A DNA stretch of 64,000 nucleotides from Accumulibacter sp. Its GTDB lineage: Bacteria; Pseudomonadota; Gammaproteobacteria; Burkholderiales; Rhodocyclaceae. The first letter of the stretch is position 1. Every line of letters begins with the position of its first letter. Made by a program: the position numbers and the translations under genes. Below, piece by piece: positions 9,391 through 18,181 of this stretch. The notes beneath the pieces are model-generated. The model was not told where the DNA came from. It ran no database searches and saw only the letters and a program-made list of their open reading frames with translations. The stretch is from contig JAFLDO010000018.1 in NCBI GenBank assembly GCA_017302455.1, positions 1-64,000 of the forward strand. Reading direction: 5' to 3'.

Positions 9391-9924
9391 TCAACACCGG
9401 CGCTGTCGACGTCTCCAGGCATGCACCAGATAGATGCGCCAGGCGACCCGCGTCGCCAGGTAACCGACAAGGGAAAGAGCGCAGGCGAGCGTCACCAGGC
9501 CGACGCCCAACGGCATCGAGACGCCGAGCATCCAGATGCGCATCGCGTCGGTCCAGTTGCCGAAGCTGGTGGCGCCGAACTCGGGCGGAGCCACGAAACC
9601 CGTATTGTCGCCGATGAGCAGGCGACCAAGCTGGTAGGCCAGCAGGTACAGCGGCACGATGGTGAAAGGGTTGGTGTACAGCGTGACCAGCAGGCCGAGC
9701 GGCAGATTGACGCGGAAGACGAGCGCGCCGATCGCCGCCCCGATCATCTGCAGTGGTCCCGGAATCAGTCCGCAGAACAGGCCGACGGCAACCGCGCCGG
9801 CTGCCGAGTGGCGGTTGAGATGCCAGAGACGCGGGTGTAGCAACGAGGATTGAAACGGCCGCAACCAGGGGTTGGCGCGAATGGCTTCGTGGTCGGGCAG
9901 GAATTTCTTCAGGTAACGGCGCAT
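9391..9924 (-). CDS. DUF2062 domain membrane protein
   Basis: A 177-residue protein starting MRRYLKKFLPDHEAI, the usual beginning of proteobacterial DUF2062 proteins. It has about three to four hydrophobic segments, a glycine-rich GLFCGLIPGPLQM helix, and the loop TLYTNPFTIVPLYLLAYQLG that is highly conserved in the family. The ATG at 9924 was chosen because the long upstream extension in the same frame has no family character. The function is unknown; the family is often near lipid or glycosyl-transfer genes. Here its neighbours are a chemoreceptor downstream and an OGT-like protein upstream, all on the minus strand. Confidence 0.8.
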   Translation of the reverse strand: MRRYLKKFLPDHEAIRANPWLRPFQSSLLHPRLWHLNRHSAAGAVAVGLFCGLIPGPLQMIGAAIGALVFRVNLPLGLLVTLYTNPFTIVPLYLLAYQLGRLLIGDNTGFVAPPEFGATSFGNWTDAMRIWMLGVSMPLGVGLVTLACALSLVGYLATRVAWRIYLVHAWRRRQRRC

Positions 9925-10085
9925 GGGCCCAGGCTTACAGCGATTCAGGATCTCCGCAACCGCAGCGTCGGCGCCAGTGGCCGATCGGCAAACAGCCACG
10001 AGAATTGTACCTGTTGCCGACGACGCGCTGGCGGCCGAATCGCGACGAGGATTTTCGGCAAGGCGCCGTTGGCTTGCCGGCGCGC

Positions 10086-11879
10086 TCAGGCGGCCGTCGC
10101 CGTACCGGCAGCGCGGACGACGATGTCGGCCGGGGCCTCCCCGCCCTGCCAGCGCGTCCACATGGCGCGGTAAGCCGCCTCGAGATGACGTCGGAAACGC
10201 TCGGCGTCGAACAGCGGGCCGGTCTGCAGACGCTCGGCCAGGGCCCGGCGCAGACTGGCCAGACGTTCCGGATGGGTGGCCAGTTCCAGCGCTCTCGCCT
10301 CGTAGTCCGACAGGTTGCCGGTGACCAGGGCCGACATCCCGACGGCCTGCAGCAGGCTACCGGCCCCGCGAGCGGCAAAGCTGCGACCGGAGCAACTGAG
10401 AACCGGCAATCCCGCGTGCAGGGCGACGCTGGTGGTGGTGATGGCGTTGAAAGGCAGGGTGTCGAGGAACAGGTCTGCCTGCGCATGCCGAGCGAGATGC
10501 GCGGCAAGGTCGATGCGCGGCGCAAACACCAGGCGTGTCGGATCGACGCCGCACCGATCGGCTTCCCGCCGCAGGCGTTCCTCGGCCTCGGGCTTGGCGG
10601 CGAGAAGCCAGAGAACGCTGCCCGCGACTTGCCGCAAGAGCCTCATCCACACCGCGAACATCGCCGGATTGAGCTTGTAGCTGTGGCTGAAGCAGCAGAA
10701 CACGAAGCCTTCCGCCGGCAGCGCCAGTTCCACGCGCTCCGGTACGCGCCCAGCCGCTGGCCGCTGCGAGTCACTCACCCAGAAGCAGTCCGGCAGGTAG
10801 ACGATGCGCTCCGAATAGCCGCTGCGGCTTTCCGGCGGCACCAGGAAGCGGTCTGCGACAATGTAGTCGATCCAGCTCGCCCCTGATGTTCCGGGATAGC
10901 CAAGCCAGTTCACCTGGATCGGCGCCGGCCGCCGAGCGACCAGTCCGGGCCGGCCGTCGAGGGTGTGCCCGCCGAGGTCAACCAGGATGTCGATTTCCAG
11001 CGCCCGCAGGCGCCGCGCAGCCTCCTCGTCGGAGAGACGGGCGATGTCGAGGAAGCTGTCGAAGGCCAGGCGCAGGCGACGATGGGTGGCGTCGCCAGGT
11101 ACCCGCGGCCCGAAGTAGACGCCGAACCATTCAAACTGCCGCCGGTCATGCCGTTCGATGAGTTCGGCGATCTGCAGACCCACCGGGTGCTCACGCAGGT
11201 CCGCCGACAGATAGGCTACGCGAAGGCGGTCATGCTGCCACACCGGCAACGGTCCCATCGCGACGGCGTCGAATCGGCGCGCCCAGGCGCGCGCGCCGGC
11301 CAGTTGCAGTTCGGGCTCGTCGAGGTGGGAAAGCACGACGAAGGGTACCGTGACGCTCGCGCCGGCGCGGATTCCGTCGGCCAGCCTCTGGCATATCGAG
11401 GCGCGCCCGGACCACTCCCAGAGCATCGCCATGGCGTTGGCTGCCGCACCGAGCGCGTGCCCGTAGTCGGGCTGCAGTTCGAGCACCTTGCGGTAGCACG
11501 TCAATGCCTGATCGTACTCCTGGCGGGCGGCGTGCAGGGCAGCAAGGTTGTTCCAGGCGTCGACGTGCCGCGGTTCGTGCCGCAAGGTTTCGAGGTAGGT
11601 TCGGCGCGCCTCCTCGGCGCGCCCGGTCTGGCGCAAGAGGACGGCGAGATTGTTGAGCGCACCCAGGTGATCTGGCTGCAGCGCGAGAGCCCGCCGGTAG
11701 GCGTTCTCCGCGTCCGGGTAGCGACGAAGCCCTGCCAGCGTGGCCCCCATGAGGTTCCAGGTGTCGGGCTGCCGCGGCTGCCTGGCCAGTGACTCAAGCA
11801 GCAGGGCCTCCGCCTCCCGGTAGCGTCCGGCACGATGGCAGGCCAGCACATCGCTGAAGGGACCGGGCCGCTCGTTCAT
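10086..11879 (-). CDS. TPR-containing O-GlcNAc transferase-like glycosyltransferase (GT41)
   Basis: A 597-residue protein. Residues 1 to about 150 hold around four TPR repeats, seen in the repeated pattern AWNNLAALHAARQEYDQAL. The rest is a GT41 (OGT/SPINDLY) catalytic region with LVDLGGHTLDGR, APIQVNWLGYPGTSGASW, YKLNPAMF carrying the conserved Lys, VLWLL, and the nucleotide-binding end DTLPFNAITTTSVALHAGLPVL. Bacterial members glycosylate surface proteins, or act in polysaccharide formation; the acceptor is unknown here. It follows the caspase-MORN gene by 45 bases on the same strand, so co-transcription is likely. No signal peptide is visible, so it should act in the cytoplasm. Confidence 0.88.
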   Translation of the reverse strand: MNERPGPFSDVLACHRAGRYREAEALLLESLARQPRQPDTWNLMGATLAGLRRYPDAENAYRRALALQPDHLGALNNLAVLLRQTGRAEEARRTYLETLRHEPRHVDAWNNLAALHAARQEYDQALTCYRKVLELQPDYGHALGAAANAMAMLWEWSGRASICQRLADGIRAGASVTVPFVVLSHLDEPELQLAGARAWARRFDAVAMGPLPVWQHDRLRVAYLSADLREHPVGLQIAELIERHDRRQFEWFGVYFGPRVPGDATHRRLRLAFDSFLDIARLSDEEAARRLRALEIDILVDLGGHTLDGRPGLVARRPAPIQVNWLGYPGTSGASWIDYIVADRFLVPPESRSGYSERIVYLPDCFWVSDSQRPAAGRVPERVELALPAEGFVFCCFSHSYKLNPAMFAVWMRLLRQVAGSVLWLLAAKPEAEERLRREADRCGVDPTRLVFAPRIDLAAHLARHAQADLFLDTLPFNAITTTSVALHAGLPVLSCSGRSFAARGAGSLLQAVGMSALVTGNLSDYEARALELATHPERLASLRRALAERLQTGPLFDAERFRRHLEAAYRAMWTRWQGGEAPADIVVRAAGTATAA

Positions 11880-11924
11880 CGGTTCGCCCAGGACCGCCCG
11901 CGGATTCGCCGGCGCGCGTGCGCT

Positions 11925-13538
11925 CTACTTGCCCTTCTTCTTCGCGGCGCCCTTGTCGGCACCCGCGGCTGCCTGCTCGGCGATCTTGGCGACCATCGCC
12001 TGGCTGGAATGCATGCGACCGTTGTCCGTTTGCTTGCCGTCACGGAATTCGCCTTCCCAGTAGTCGCCCGTCGTCCAGGTCAGGCGGCCCTGGCCATGTC
12101 GGTTGCCACTCACCCACGCGCCGGTATAGAAATCACCGTTGCGCATCGTGTAGGTTCCCGTGCCGTGCGGCTCGCCATCCGTGAACGTGCCTTCGTAGCG
12201 GTCACCGTTGGTGTAATGGAGGACACCCTTGCCGTTGATCACGTCGTCGGCCCACTCGCCGTCGTAGCGCTGCCCGTTGCTCCAGGTGAAGATGCCCTTG
12301 CCATGCTTCCGGCCGGCGATCATGGTTCCCTCATAGCGGTCGCCATTGGCCCACTGGATGGTGCCTTCGCCAGTCATGGCGCCGGTCAGGCGCTCAATCG
12401 ACAGTTTGCCGGTAGCGGTGAACGCCTCGGTCTTGATCACGCGCTCGCGGACTTCGGCCGGCGGCTCGGGCTTGTTGATGGCGGCGGCCGGCTCGGCTGC
12501 GGGTTGAGCAGTGGGTGCGGACAGCGCCGCCAGCGTTTCCGGTCTGGCCGGGGATGTCGCGGGCTCCGGCGTCACCGGCGATTGGGACGGGACCGCCGGG
12601 GCGGGTGGGGGCGGTGGCTGCGACACGCTCGACGCCGCGCTCCCCTGGCCGGAGCCATTCTGCCTTGCCAGGCCCGCGGGCGAGGTCACCTCCTGCACCT
12701 GTGCCGGCCTGGCTTCTGGCGCGGCTGGCGCTTTGCCTGATGGAATTGACGCCACCGGCTGGCTGAATGCCGGCGATGGACGTGATCCGGGAATGAAGAA
12801 GAAGTCGCCCGTCATCGACGAGGATTCCCAGGGAATCTGCCCGTCGCGGGTGGCCTTGGCAACCTCCCGGCGGACGTTCTTGAAGACCTGCTCGATCGTC
12901 AGACCCGGCTCCTGCACGTATTTCAGGAGTGCCTGCGTATACAGGCCGTTGCGACCATCACCATCGGCGGCCGTTCGGCCCGGCGCCGTCGCATAGGCGA
13001 TCAGGCTGCCTTTCGGGGCCTCCATCTGCGCCAGACCGGCGGCGCCGACGCTGCGGTTCGCTCGCCGCTCGAAGGGATTGTTGCGACAGGCATCGAGGAT
13101 CACGACATTCAGGTCGCTGGTGCTGAGTTGATCGAGAACCCCATCGACGTCGACCGACTCGACGCGTACCGAAGACTCGCTCTTGATCTCGGCGTCAATC
13201 GGAATGAGGTAGTTCTTGCCACGCACCTGCATGCCGTGCCCGGCGTAGTAGAACAGGGCGACGCTGTCGGTCGTCAGGCGGTCGCCGAACTTGGCGATGG
13301 CACGGTTCATTTCCTTCTGCGTGGCGTCGATCGCCATGATCACTTCGAAGCCCGTCCGCTGCAGTGCCGCTGCCATGTCACGGGCATCGTTTACGGGATT
13401 GGTCAGGGGCGCTTCCTTATACTTGGCGTTGCCGATTACCAAAGCGACTCGGCGCTCGGCAGCAGACGCCGAAGACAGCGCGCCAAGCGCGAGCCCCGCC
13501 AGCACGACGAGGGAAAAGACAATTCGCCAGAGCATCAT
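11925..13538 (-). CDS. Secreted caspase-family (C14) peptidase with MORN repeats
   Basis: A 537-residue protein with a signal peptide (cleavage near ASA-AER, residue 27). A caspase-like p20 domain follows at about 28-250. The catalytic dyad is visible as YYAGHG (His101) and ILDACRNNPF (Cys151), and the domain begins with VALVIGNAKYKEA. A Pro/Ala-rich low-complexity linker (about 250-385) leads to about five MORN repeats (about 395-510) of the form NGDRYEGTF. Such caspase-homologue proteins are common in Rhodocyclales and other betaproteobacteria; substrates are unknown. It heads a probable two-gene unit with the OGT-like gene. Alternative: a structural membrane-associated scaffold with residual protease activity, but the dyad is intact. 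Confidence 0.88.
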   Translation of the reverse strand: MMLWRIVFSLVVLAGLALGALSSASAAERRVALVIGNAKYKEAPLTNPVNDARDMAAALQRTGFEVIMAIDATQKEMNRAIAKFGDRLTTDSVALFYYAGHGMQVRGKNYLIPIDAEIKSESSVRVESVDVDGVLDQLSTSDLNVVILDACRNNPFERRANRSVGAAGLAQMEAPKGSLIAYATAPGRTAADGDGRNGLYTQALLKYVQEPGLTIEQVFKNVRREVAKATRDGQIPWESSSMTGDFFFIPGSRPSPAFSQPVASIPSGKAPAAPEARPAQVQEVTSPAGLARQNGSGQGSAASSVSQPPPPPAPAVPSQSPVTPEPATSPARPETLAALSAPTAQPAAEPAAAINKPEPPAEVRERVIKTEAFTATGKLSIERLTGAMTGEGTIQWANGDRYEGTMIAGRKHGKGIFTWSNGQRYDGEWADDVINGKGVLHYTNGDRYEGTFTDGEPHGTGTYTMRNGDFYTGAWVSGNRHGQGRLTWTTGDYWEGEFRDGKQTDNGRMHSSQAMVAKIAEQAAAGADKGAAKKKGK

Positions 13539-13998
13539 CAGACACCATCCATCAGCAGCGTGCCGGATCTGACGCCAAGGCAGCCAGGACCCGCCGGATC
13601 AACCATAAACATCGTCATTGCCACGACAAGCGACGAACGCGTCGACTGGCGACAGCGCACTCGCGACCTCCCGTCGTCGATGGCGTGAAAGGTCCCAAAG
13701 TAGCAAGAACACAAGGGAATAAGCGTGAGATTCTGCACCGTCAGTCGAAAGGACGCCCCCTGGAACCCTCATCGCTGCGAAAAGCGAATGCAACTACCGG
13801 AGGTGGAGTATCCTCGCATGCTGCCGTCAATGTCAATCGCTCCTCGCGGTCACCCGGGAGCGGACAGTCGGATGCTTGTCGCACGCACCCGACGCCCGCA
13901 TGGGCGATACGGGTATTGCCTGCCCAGATCAAAGACAACAGCCGTTCGGAGTCCGAAAATGCCGACTCATCAACCATCAAACGCCTGCGGAGACCCCC
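13539..13998. other. 460-base divergent intergenic region with a small palindrome
   Basis: This region lies between the caspase gene (leftward) and the DUF2249 gene (rightward). A perfect odd-centred palindrome TTCGGA-G-TCCGAA sits at 13945-13957, 41 bases before the DUF2249 ATG, and could be an operator. A weaker hairpin (CGCTCC/GGAGCG) is at 13838-13862. I looked for a TTGAT-N4-ATCAA (FNR/Dnr) box, expected if DUF2249 is oxygen- or NO-controlled, and found only half sites. No convincing gene was seen. Confidence 0.4.
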
Positions 13999-14256
13999 AT
14001 GCATGCTTGCGGCCAGCCCACTCAGGAAGCCATCTACCCCTTTGATGCCCGCGGTGTCGCCAAACGCTTTCGCCATGCGGCGATTTTTGGGGCGCTCGAC
14101 GCATTGATCGTCGGCGAAACGATGCGCTTCTGCAATGACCACGATCCGCTGCCCTTGCTCGCGCAACTACGGGACCACTATGGCGATACACTGGTGATCC
14201 GCTATGTGCAGCGCGAAGCGGGAGCCATCGTCATCGATTTCACCCGTACCACCTGA
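13999..14256 (+). CDS. DUF2249 domain protein
   Basis: An 85-residue protein. After a short leader it has FDARGVAKRFRHAAIFGALDAL, the typical opening of DUF2249, and the conserved central NDHDPLPLLAQL, ending with VIDFTRTT. These small TusA-like-fold proteins are found beside hemerythrins, NnrS-like proteins and nitric oxide or denitrification genes in betaproteobacteria; a biochemical role is not established. The ATG at 13999 was preferred to an in-frame upstream GTG because the extension lacks family residues. The next gene, an NnrS-like membrane protein, starts 100 bases downstream on the same strand and supports an NO or respiration link. Confidence 0.75.
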   Translation: MHACGQPTQEAIYPFDARGVAKRFRHAAIFGALDALIVGETMRFCNDHDPLPLLAQLRDHYGDTLVIRYVQREAGAIVIDFTRTT

Positions 14257-14356
14257 CGCCGGCGCTCCAGGCGGTCGTCGCCGCCGACGGCATTGGCAAG
14301 GTACCGACTGCCCGCGATCGGCCGCGCGCTGATACCAACTTGCCCGGAATGACGCC

Positions 14357-15490
14357 GTGCTGATCTACCTGGGCCTCTCGGCCGTGGCGGTTTTCATTGC
14401 CGCACTCGTGCTGCTGCAATCGGCCAGCCTGTCGCCGCCGGCGGTCGCCCACCTGGTTCTGGCGGTCGGCATCGCCCCACTGATCCTCGGCGCGATCACG
14501 CATTTCATGCCGGTGCTGACGCGCAGCGGCAGTCCGCGTCGTGGGCTGAGCTGGGCGCCGCTGTTGTTGCAGTGCGCAGGCGGCACAGCCTTTTTCGGCT
14601 TCACCGGAACGGCGCCTCCCTTGGCCATGGTCGTCGCCGCCGTCGTTATGCTGCTGGTTGCACTCCTGTTTGCCGGGTGGCTGATGTCGCGGGCCCGGCG
14701 TACATTGGGAAGCCCGCATCCCGGCTGGCGCTGGTACCTCGCCGCCATCGTCTGCCTGAGCCTGGCGATGGCGCTCGTACCCGCCATCAACGGCTGGCCG
14801 GAAATGCGGCGGGAACTGCGCCTGCTGCATTTGCATCTGAACACGCTTGGCTTCATCGGCCTGAGCGCGCTGGGCACCCTCCAGGTATTGCTGCCGACCG
14901 TATTGAGCGGACCCGATGCCGACGCCGCGGCGCGCCTGCGACGTGACCTGCCGATGGCTGGCGGCGCGGTGCTGGGTATCGCGCTGGGTGCCGCGTTCGC
15001 GCCAGCGCTGGCAATCGCCGGTGCGCTGATGTTGTTGTCCGTGGTCCTCCGGACCGGCGTTTCGTGGTCGCGCCGCTACGGCTGGCGGACATTGCTCGGC
15101 GACGGCGGCGCAGCAGCGCTGCTCGCCGCCCTGGTCGGCTTCTCGCTGCTGCTCGTCTTCGGGATTGCCCACGCTTTCGGTGTTGTCGAGGGGCAGAACG
15201 CCGTGCCGGCGTTTGTCGTTGCCTTCCTCATGCCGCTGGTCACCGGAGCCCTTTCGCAGTTGCTCCCGGTCTGGCGTCACCCCGGCAGGCGCACCTGCGC
15301 TCGCGAACGGATGCTTGCCGAACTGCGCCGCGGTGGTGCCGCACGTTCGCTGCTCTTCGTCGTCTCCGGTACCCTCCTGGCGCTGGGTGCGCACGCCGGA
15401 ATCTGGCTGGCAGCAGCCGCTATGCTGTTCTTCGTGACCGCTCTGCTTGGCTCGTTGGCAGTCGCCCGGAACGCCCCCGGCACCTCTTGA
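14357..15490 (+). CDS. Multi-pass membrane protein, NnrS/heme-copper-oxidase-like
   Basis: A 377-residue, very hydrophobic protein with about ten to twelve predicted helices. Histidine-bearing motifs ITHFMPVLTRSG and LHLHLNTLGFIGL resemble those in NnrS-like and heme-copper-oxidase-related membrane proteins that accompany DUF2249 genes. The start is GTG at 14357; the nearby ATG at 14349 is out of frame and closes after four codons. Neighbour context (DUF2249 upstream) suggests nitric oxide handling or an accessory role in respiration. Identity is by pattern only and heme binding is an inference from the conserved histidines. Confidence 0.6.
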   Translation: MLIYLGLSAVAVFIAALVLLQSASLSPPAVAHLVLAVGIAPLILGAITHFMPVLTRSGSPRRGLSWAPLLLQCAGGTAFFGFTGTAPPLAMVVAAVVMLLVALLFAGWLMSRARRTLGSPHPGWRWYLAAIVCLSLAMALVPAINGWPEMRRELRLLHLHLNTLGFIGLSALGTLQVLLPTVLSGPDADAAARLRRDLPMAGGAVLGIALGAAFAPALAIAGALMLLSVVLRTGVSWSRRYGWRTLLGDGGAAALLAALVGFSLLLVFGIAHAFGVVEGQNAVPAFVVAFLMPLVTGALSQLLPVWRHPGRRTCARERMLAELRRGGAARSLLFVVSGTLLALGAHAGIWLAAAAMLFFVTALLGSLAVARNAPGTS

Positions 15491-15610
15491 TAATTGCTAC
15501 GAAACAAAGCGTTGCGCGTTTTCCGTGAAATACGTCTCAAGATTCCCGCCGAGCGTCCGTTTCTGGGGGTATCACCCACTCGCAGCGGCACTTCGGACGG
15601 AGTCAGCAAA

Positions 15611-16342
15611 ATGTTCAAGCATGATCAGTCACCTCTTGTTCATTCGTCGAGACGCGCATCGCGGCGGCTGCATCGGCGTCCGGCGAGCATCCAGTTGGCC
15701 GCACAGGAGGCCATCGGCCGATCGGCAGTCATCGGGCGTTCCCGCCACTCGCACATTCGGCAGATCGATGCGACGAGGCCGGCAGCGCCGATCCTCGAAC
15801 TGCTGGCGGCCGAAGTTCGCATCGGGGAACTCGAAGCAGCCTTGAACGAAGCGCGCGCGGCCGCCTTTACCGACGCCCTGACCGGCGCACTCAACCGCCG
15901 CGGTTTCGATGACGCTTACCAGCGCGAAGTCGCCCGCGCGCGCCGCAACGGCAGTCGGCTCGCGCTGGCCCTGATCGATCTCGACGATTTCAAGCGGCTG
16001 AACGACACCTTGGGCCACCAGGCTGGTGACGAGGCGCTCGTTCACCTGGCCAAGGGCCTGCGCGCTGCCCTGCGCCCCTCGGATATCCTGTGCCGCTTCG
16101 GCGGCGAAGAGTTTGTCCTGCTGCTGCCGGAAACCGGTCTTTCCGAAGCGGCAACGGCGATTGCGCGCTTTCAGCGTCACCTGGCCGCCAACGCCCTGCC
16201 GGACCGGGACGTCGTAGTGACCTTCAGTGCCGGGGTCGTCGTTCAGGGACCCGGCGAGTCGCTCGAAGACTCGCTCCAGCGTGCCGATGCGGCGACCTAC
16301 GCCGCCAAACGCGCCGGCAAGAACTGTGTCGTGACCGCCTGA
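15611..16342 (+). CDS. Diguanylate cyclase (GGDEF domain)
   Basis: From the ATG at 15611 (GGAG upstream) the protein has 243 residues. The N-terminal 75 residues are Arg/Ala-rich with no recognisable sensor, then a short coiled-coil (ELEAALNEAR) leads into a GGDEF domain. Metal and substrate residues are visible: LIDLDDFKRLND, and the active-site loop RFGGEEF. An RxxD inhibitory site (RPSD) sits exactly five residues before GGEEF, so product inhibition by c-di-GMP is expected. It is probably cytoplasmic. The lack of a sensor means its input is unknown. It is one of three c-di-GMP-related proteins in this window. Confidence 0.85.
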   Translation: MFKHDQSPLVHSSRRASRRLHRRPASIQLAAQEAIGRSAVIGRSRHSHIRQIDATRPAAPILELLAAEVRIGELEAALNEARAAAFTDALTGALNRRGFDDAYQREVARARRNGSRLALALIDLDDFKRLNDTLGHQAGDEALVHLAKGLRAALRPSDILCRFGGEEFVLLLPETGLSEAATAIARFQRHLAANALPDRDVVVTFSAGVVVQGPGESLEDSLQRADAATYAAKRAGKNCVVTA

Positions 16343-16446
16343 GTCATCGCCGACGAGGTCGCCGCCGCGAGCCCGGTTCGACAGCAAGAGCGTGCTAGAC
16401 TGCCGTTTTCCCGGCAACCTCCTGCGCCACACCCACGGTCCTCGCC

Positions 16447-17934
16447 ATGCGCTACATTTCGACTCGCGGCAATCCCCCCAGCACGGCGGATTCATCCGGT
16501 CCGACCTTCTGCCAGATTCTGCTTGGCGGGCTCGCTCCAGATGGCGGCCTCTACCTGCCGGACCACTATCCGCAGGTCAGCAGGACCGAGCTCGATCAAT
16601 GGCGGGGAATGGCCTATGCCGATTTGGCGCATGCCGTACTGACCAAGTTCATCGACGATATCCCGCTCGACGATCTGGCGCGCCTGGTTGCGCGTACCTA
16701 TACTGCCGAGGCGTACGGCAACGGGCGTGTCAGTGCGCAGGCGAGCGACATCACGCCCTTGCGCTGGCTGGAACCGCCCGACCCGGCGCAGCGAGAAGCC
16801 GGGCTGGCGATCCTCGAACTGTCCAACGGGCCGACGCTGGCCTTCAAGGACATGGCCATGCAGTTGCTCGGCAATCTGTTCGAATACGTTCTCGCCAGGC
16901 AGGGCGAAGAGATCAATATTCTCGGGGCCACTTCCGGCGATACCGGTTCGTCTGCCGAGTACGCCTTGCGGGGGAAGAAAGGCGTGCGCGTCTTCATGCT
17001 TTCCCCACATGAGCGAATGAGCGCCTTTCAACGTGCGCAGATGTACTCGCTCCACGATGAAAACATCCACAACATAGCCGTGCGCGGCATGTTCGACGAC
17101 GCCCAGGACATCGTCAAGGCAGTGTCCAACGATCACGCTTTCAAGGCCAGGTACCGGATTGGTGCTGTCAATTCGATCAACTGGGCACGTGTCGCCGCTC
17201 AGGTCGTCTACTACTTCAAGGGCTACTTCGCGGCGACCGGCGGCATCGCCGGCAGCAACGATCAGCAGGTCGCTTTTGCGGTACCGTCCGGCAACTTCGG
17301 CAACATCTGTGCCGGCCACGTAGCGCGCATGATGGGGTTGCCGATCGGCCGTCTGGTCCTGGCCACCAATGAAAACGACGTGCTCGACGAGTTCTTCCGC
17401 ACCGGGGTCTATCGGCCGCGCGCGGCTGCCGAGACCTCTGCTACGTCGAGTCCATCGATGGACATCTCAAAGGCGTCGAACTTCGAGCGCTTTGTCTTCG
17501 ATCTGGTTGGACGCGACCCGGCGGTGATTCGCCGACTGTGGGCGGAGGTCGACGCTGGCGGCAGCTTCGACCTTTCAGGCACGCCTTTCTTTGCCCGCCT
17601 TCCCGAATTTGGCTTTGTTTCGGGCAGGAGCACGCACGCCGACCGTCTGGCGACGATCCGCCAGACATTTGGGCAGTACGGTCTGATGATCGATACCCAT
17701 ACCGCCGACGGACTCAAGGTGGCGAGCGAGTGGCGAACGCCGGAGATGCCGATGGTCGTCCTCGAGACGGCCTTGCCGGCAAAGTTCGAGGAGACGATCG
17801 TCGAAGCCCTCGGGTGCAAGCCCGAAAGGCCTCCCGGCCTGCAGGGCATCGAAAGCCTGCCGCAGCGGTTTGCGGTGATCGACGTGAGCGTCGACGCGGT
17901 CAAAGAGTTGATCGCGCAAGGCGTCCACGCCTGA
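16447..17934 (+). CDS. thrC: Threonine synthase
   Basis: A 495-residue PLP enzyme that converts O-phosphohomoserine to threonine. It starts MRYISTRG and has GGLAPDGGLYLP, the PLP-lysine segment NGPTLAFKDMA (Lys134), the phosphate-binding GATSGDTGSSAEYA, and FAVPSGNFGNICAG. Length fits the long (E. coli-type/yeast-type) class. In betaproteobacteria thrC often follows hom, but no hom gene is nearby here. A short intergenic stretch with GC-rich repeats follows, then a tiny membrane protein on the other strand. Confidence 0.95.
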   Translation: MRYISTRGNPPSTADSSGPTFCQILLGGLAPDGGLYLPDHYPQVSRTELDQWRGMAYADLAHAVLTKFIDDIPLDDLARLVARTYTAEAYGNGRVSAQASDITPLRWLEPPDPAQREAGLAILELSNGPTLAFKDMAMQLLGNLFEYVLARQGEEINILGATSGDTGSSAEYALRGKKGVRVFMLSPHERMSAFQRAQMYSLHDENIHNIAVRGMFDDAQDIVKAVSNDHAFKARYRIGAVNSINWARVAAQVVYYFKGYFAATGGIAGSNDQQVAFAVPSGNFGNICAGHVARMMGLPIGRLVLATNENDVLDEFFRTGVYRPRAAAETSATSSPSMDISKASNFERFVFDLVGRDPAVIRRLWAEVDAGGSFDLSGTPFFARLPEFGFVSGRSTHADRLATIRQTFGQYGLMIDTHTADGLKVASEWRTPEMPMVVLETALPAKFEETIVEALGCKPERPPGLQGIESLPQRFAVIDVSVDAVKELIAQGVHA

Positions 17935-18008
17935 AGGGTGATGAGTCGCTTGCCGGGAGGCGCCGGGCGGCCGCGGTTTGGGTGGGGGAACCGGACTGAA
18001 TCGGCGTC

Positions 18009-18146
18009 CTAGAGGTAGATGACGGCCGGAAAGACCGCAGCGGCGAGCACGAGCACCAGCCATTCGAGATTGTGCCTCGCCAGAAACCCGGTGAAGTGCA
18101 GAATCAGAATCGTGATAGCCAATACGTAGAACAGCGCGAATAGCAT
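18009..18146 (-). CDS. 45-residue small membrane protein
   Basis: Reading the minus strand from ATG at 18144-18146 gives 45 residues ending at TAG (18009-18011). Two hydrophobic stretches are seen, FALFYVLAITILILHF and WLVLVLAAAVFPAVIYL, separated by the polar turn ARHN. This is a plausible hairpin of two transmembrane helices. A GGGGTGG tract about four bases upstream could serve as ribosome binding site. It lies just downstream of nadC (end 18182) on the same strand, with a 35-base gap, so it may share the nadC transcript. I do not recognise the family. The membrane-like composition and start context argue that it is real. Confidence 0.5.
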   Translation of the reverse strand: MLFALFYVLAITILILHFTGFLARHNLEWLVLVLAAAVFPAVIYL

Positions 18147-18181
18147 CAAACCACCCCTTCTCTTGTTGTCCAGACCATTGC

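Noticed and set aside
13539-13998. FNR/Dnr-type box before the DUF2249 gene
   Set aside because: Only half sites (ATCAA) with no properly spaced TTGAT partner.
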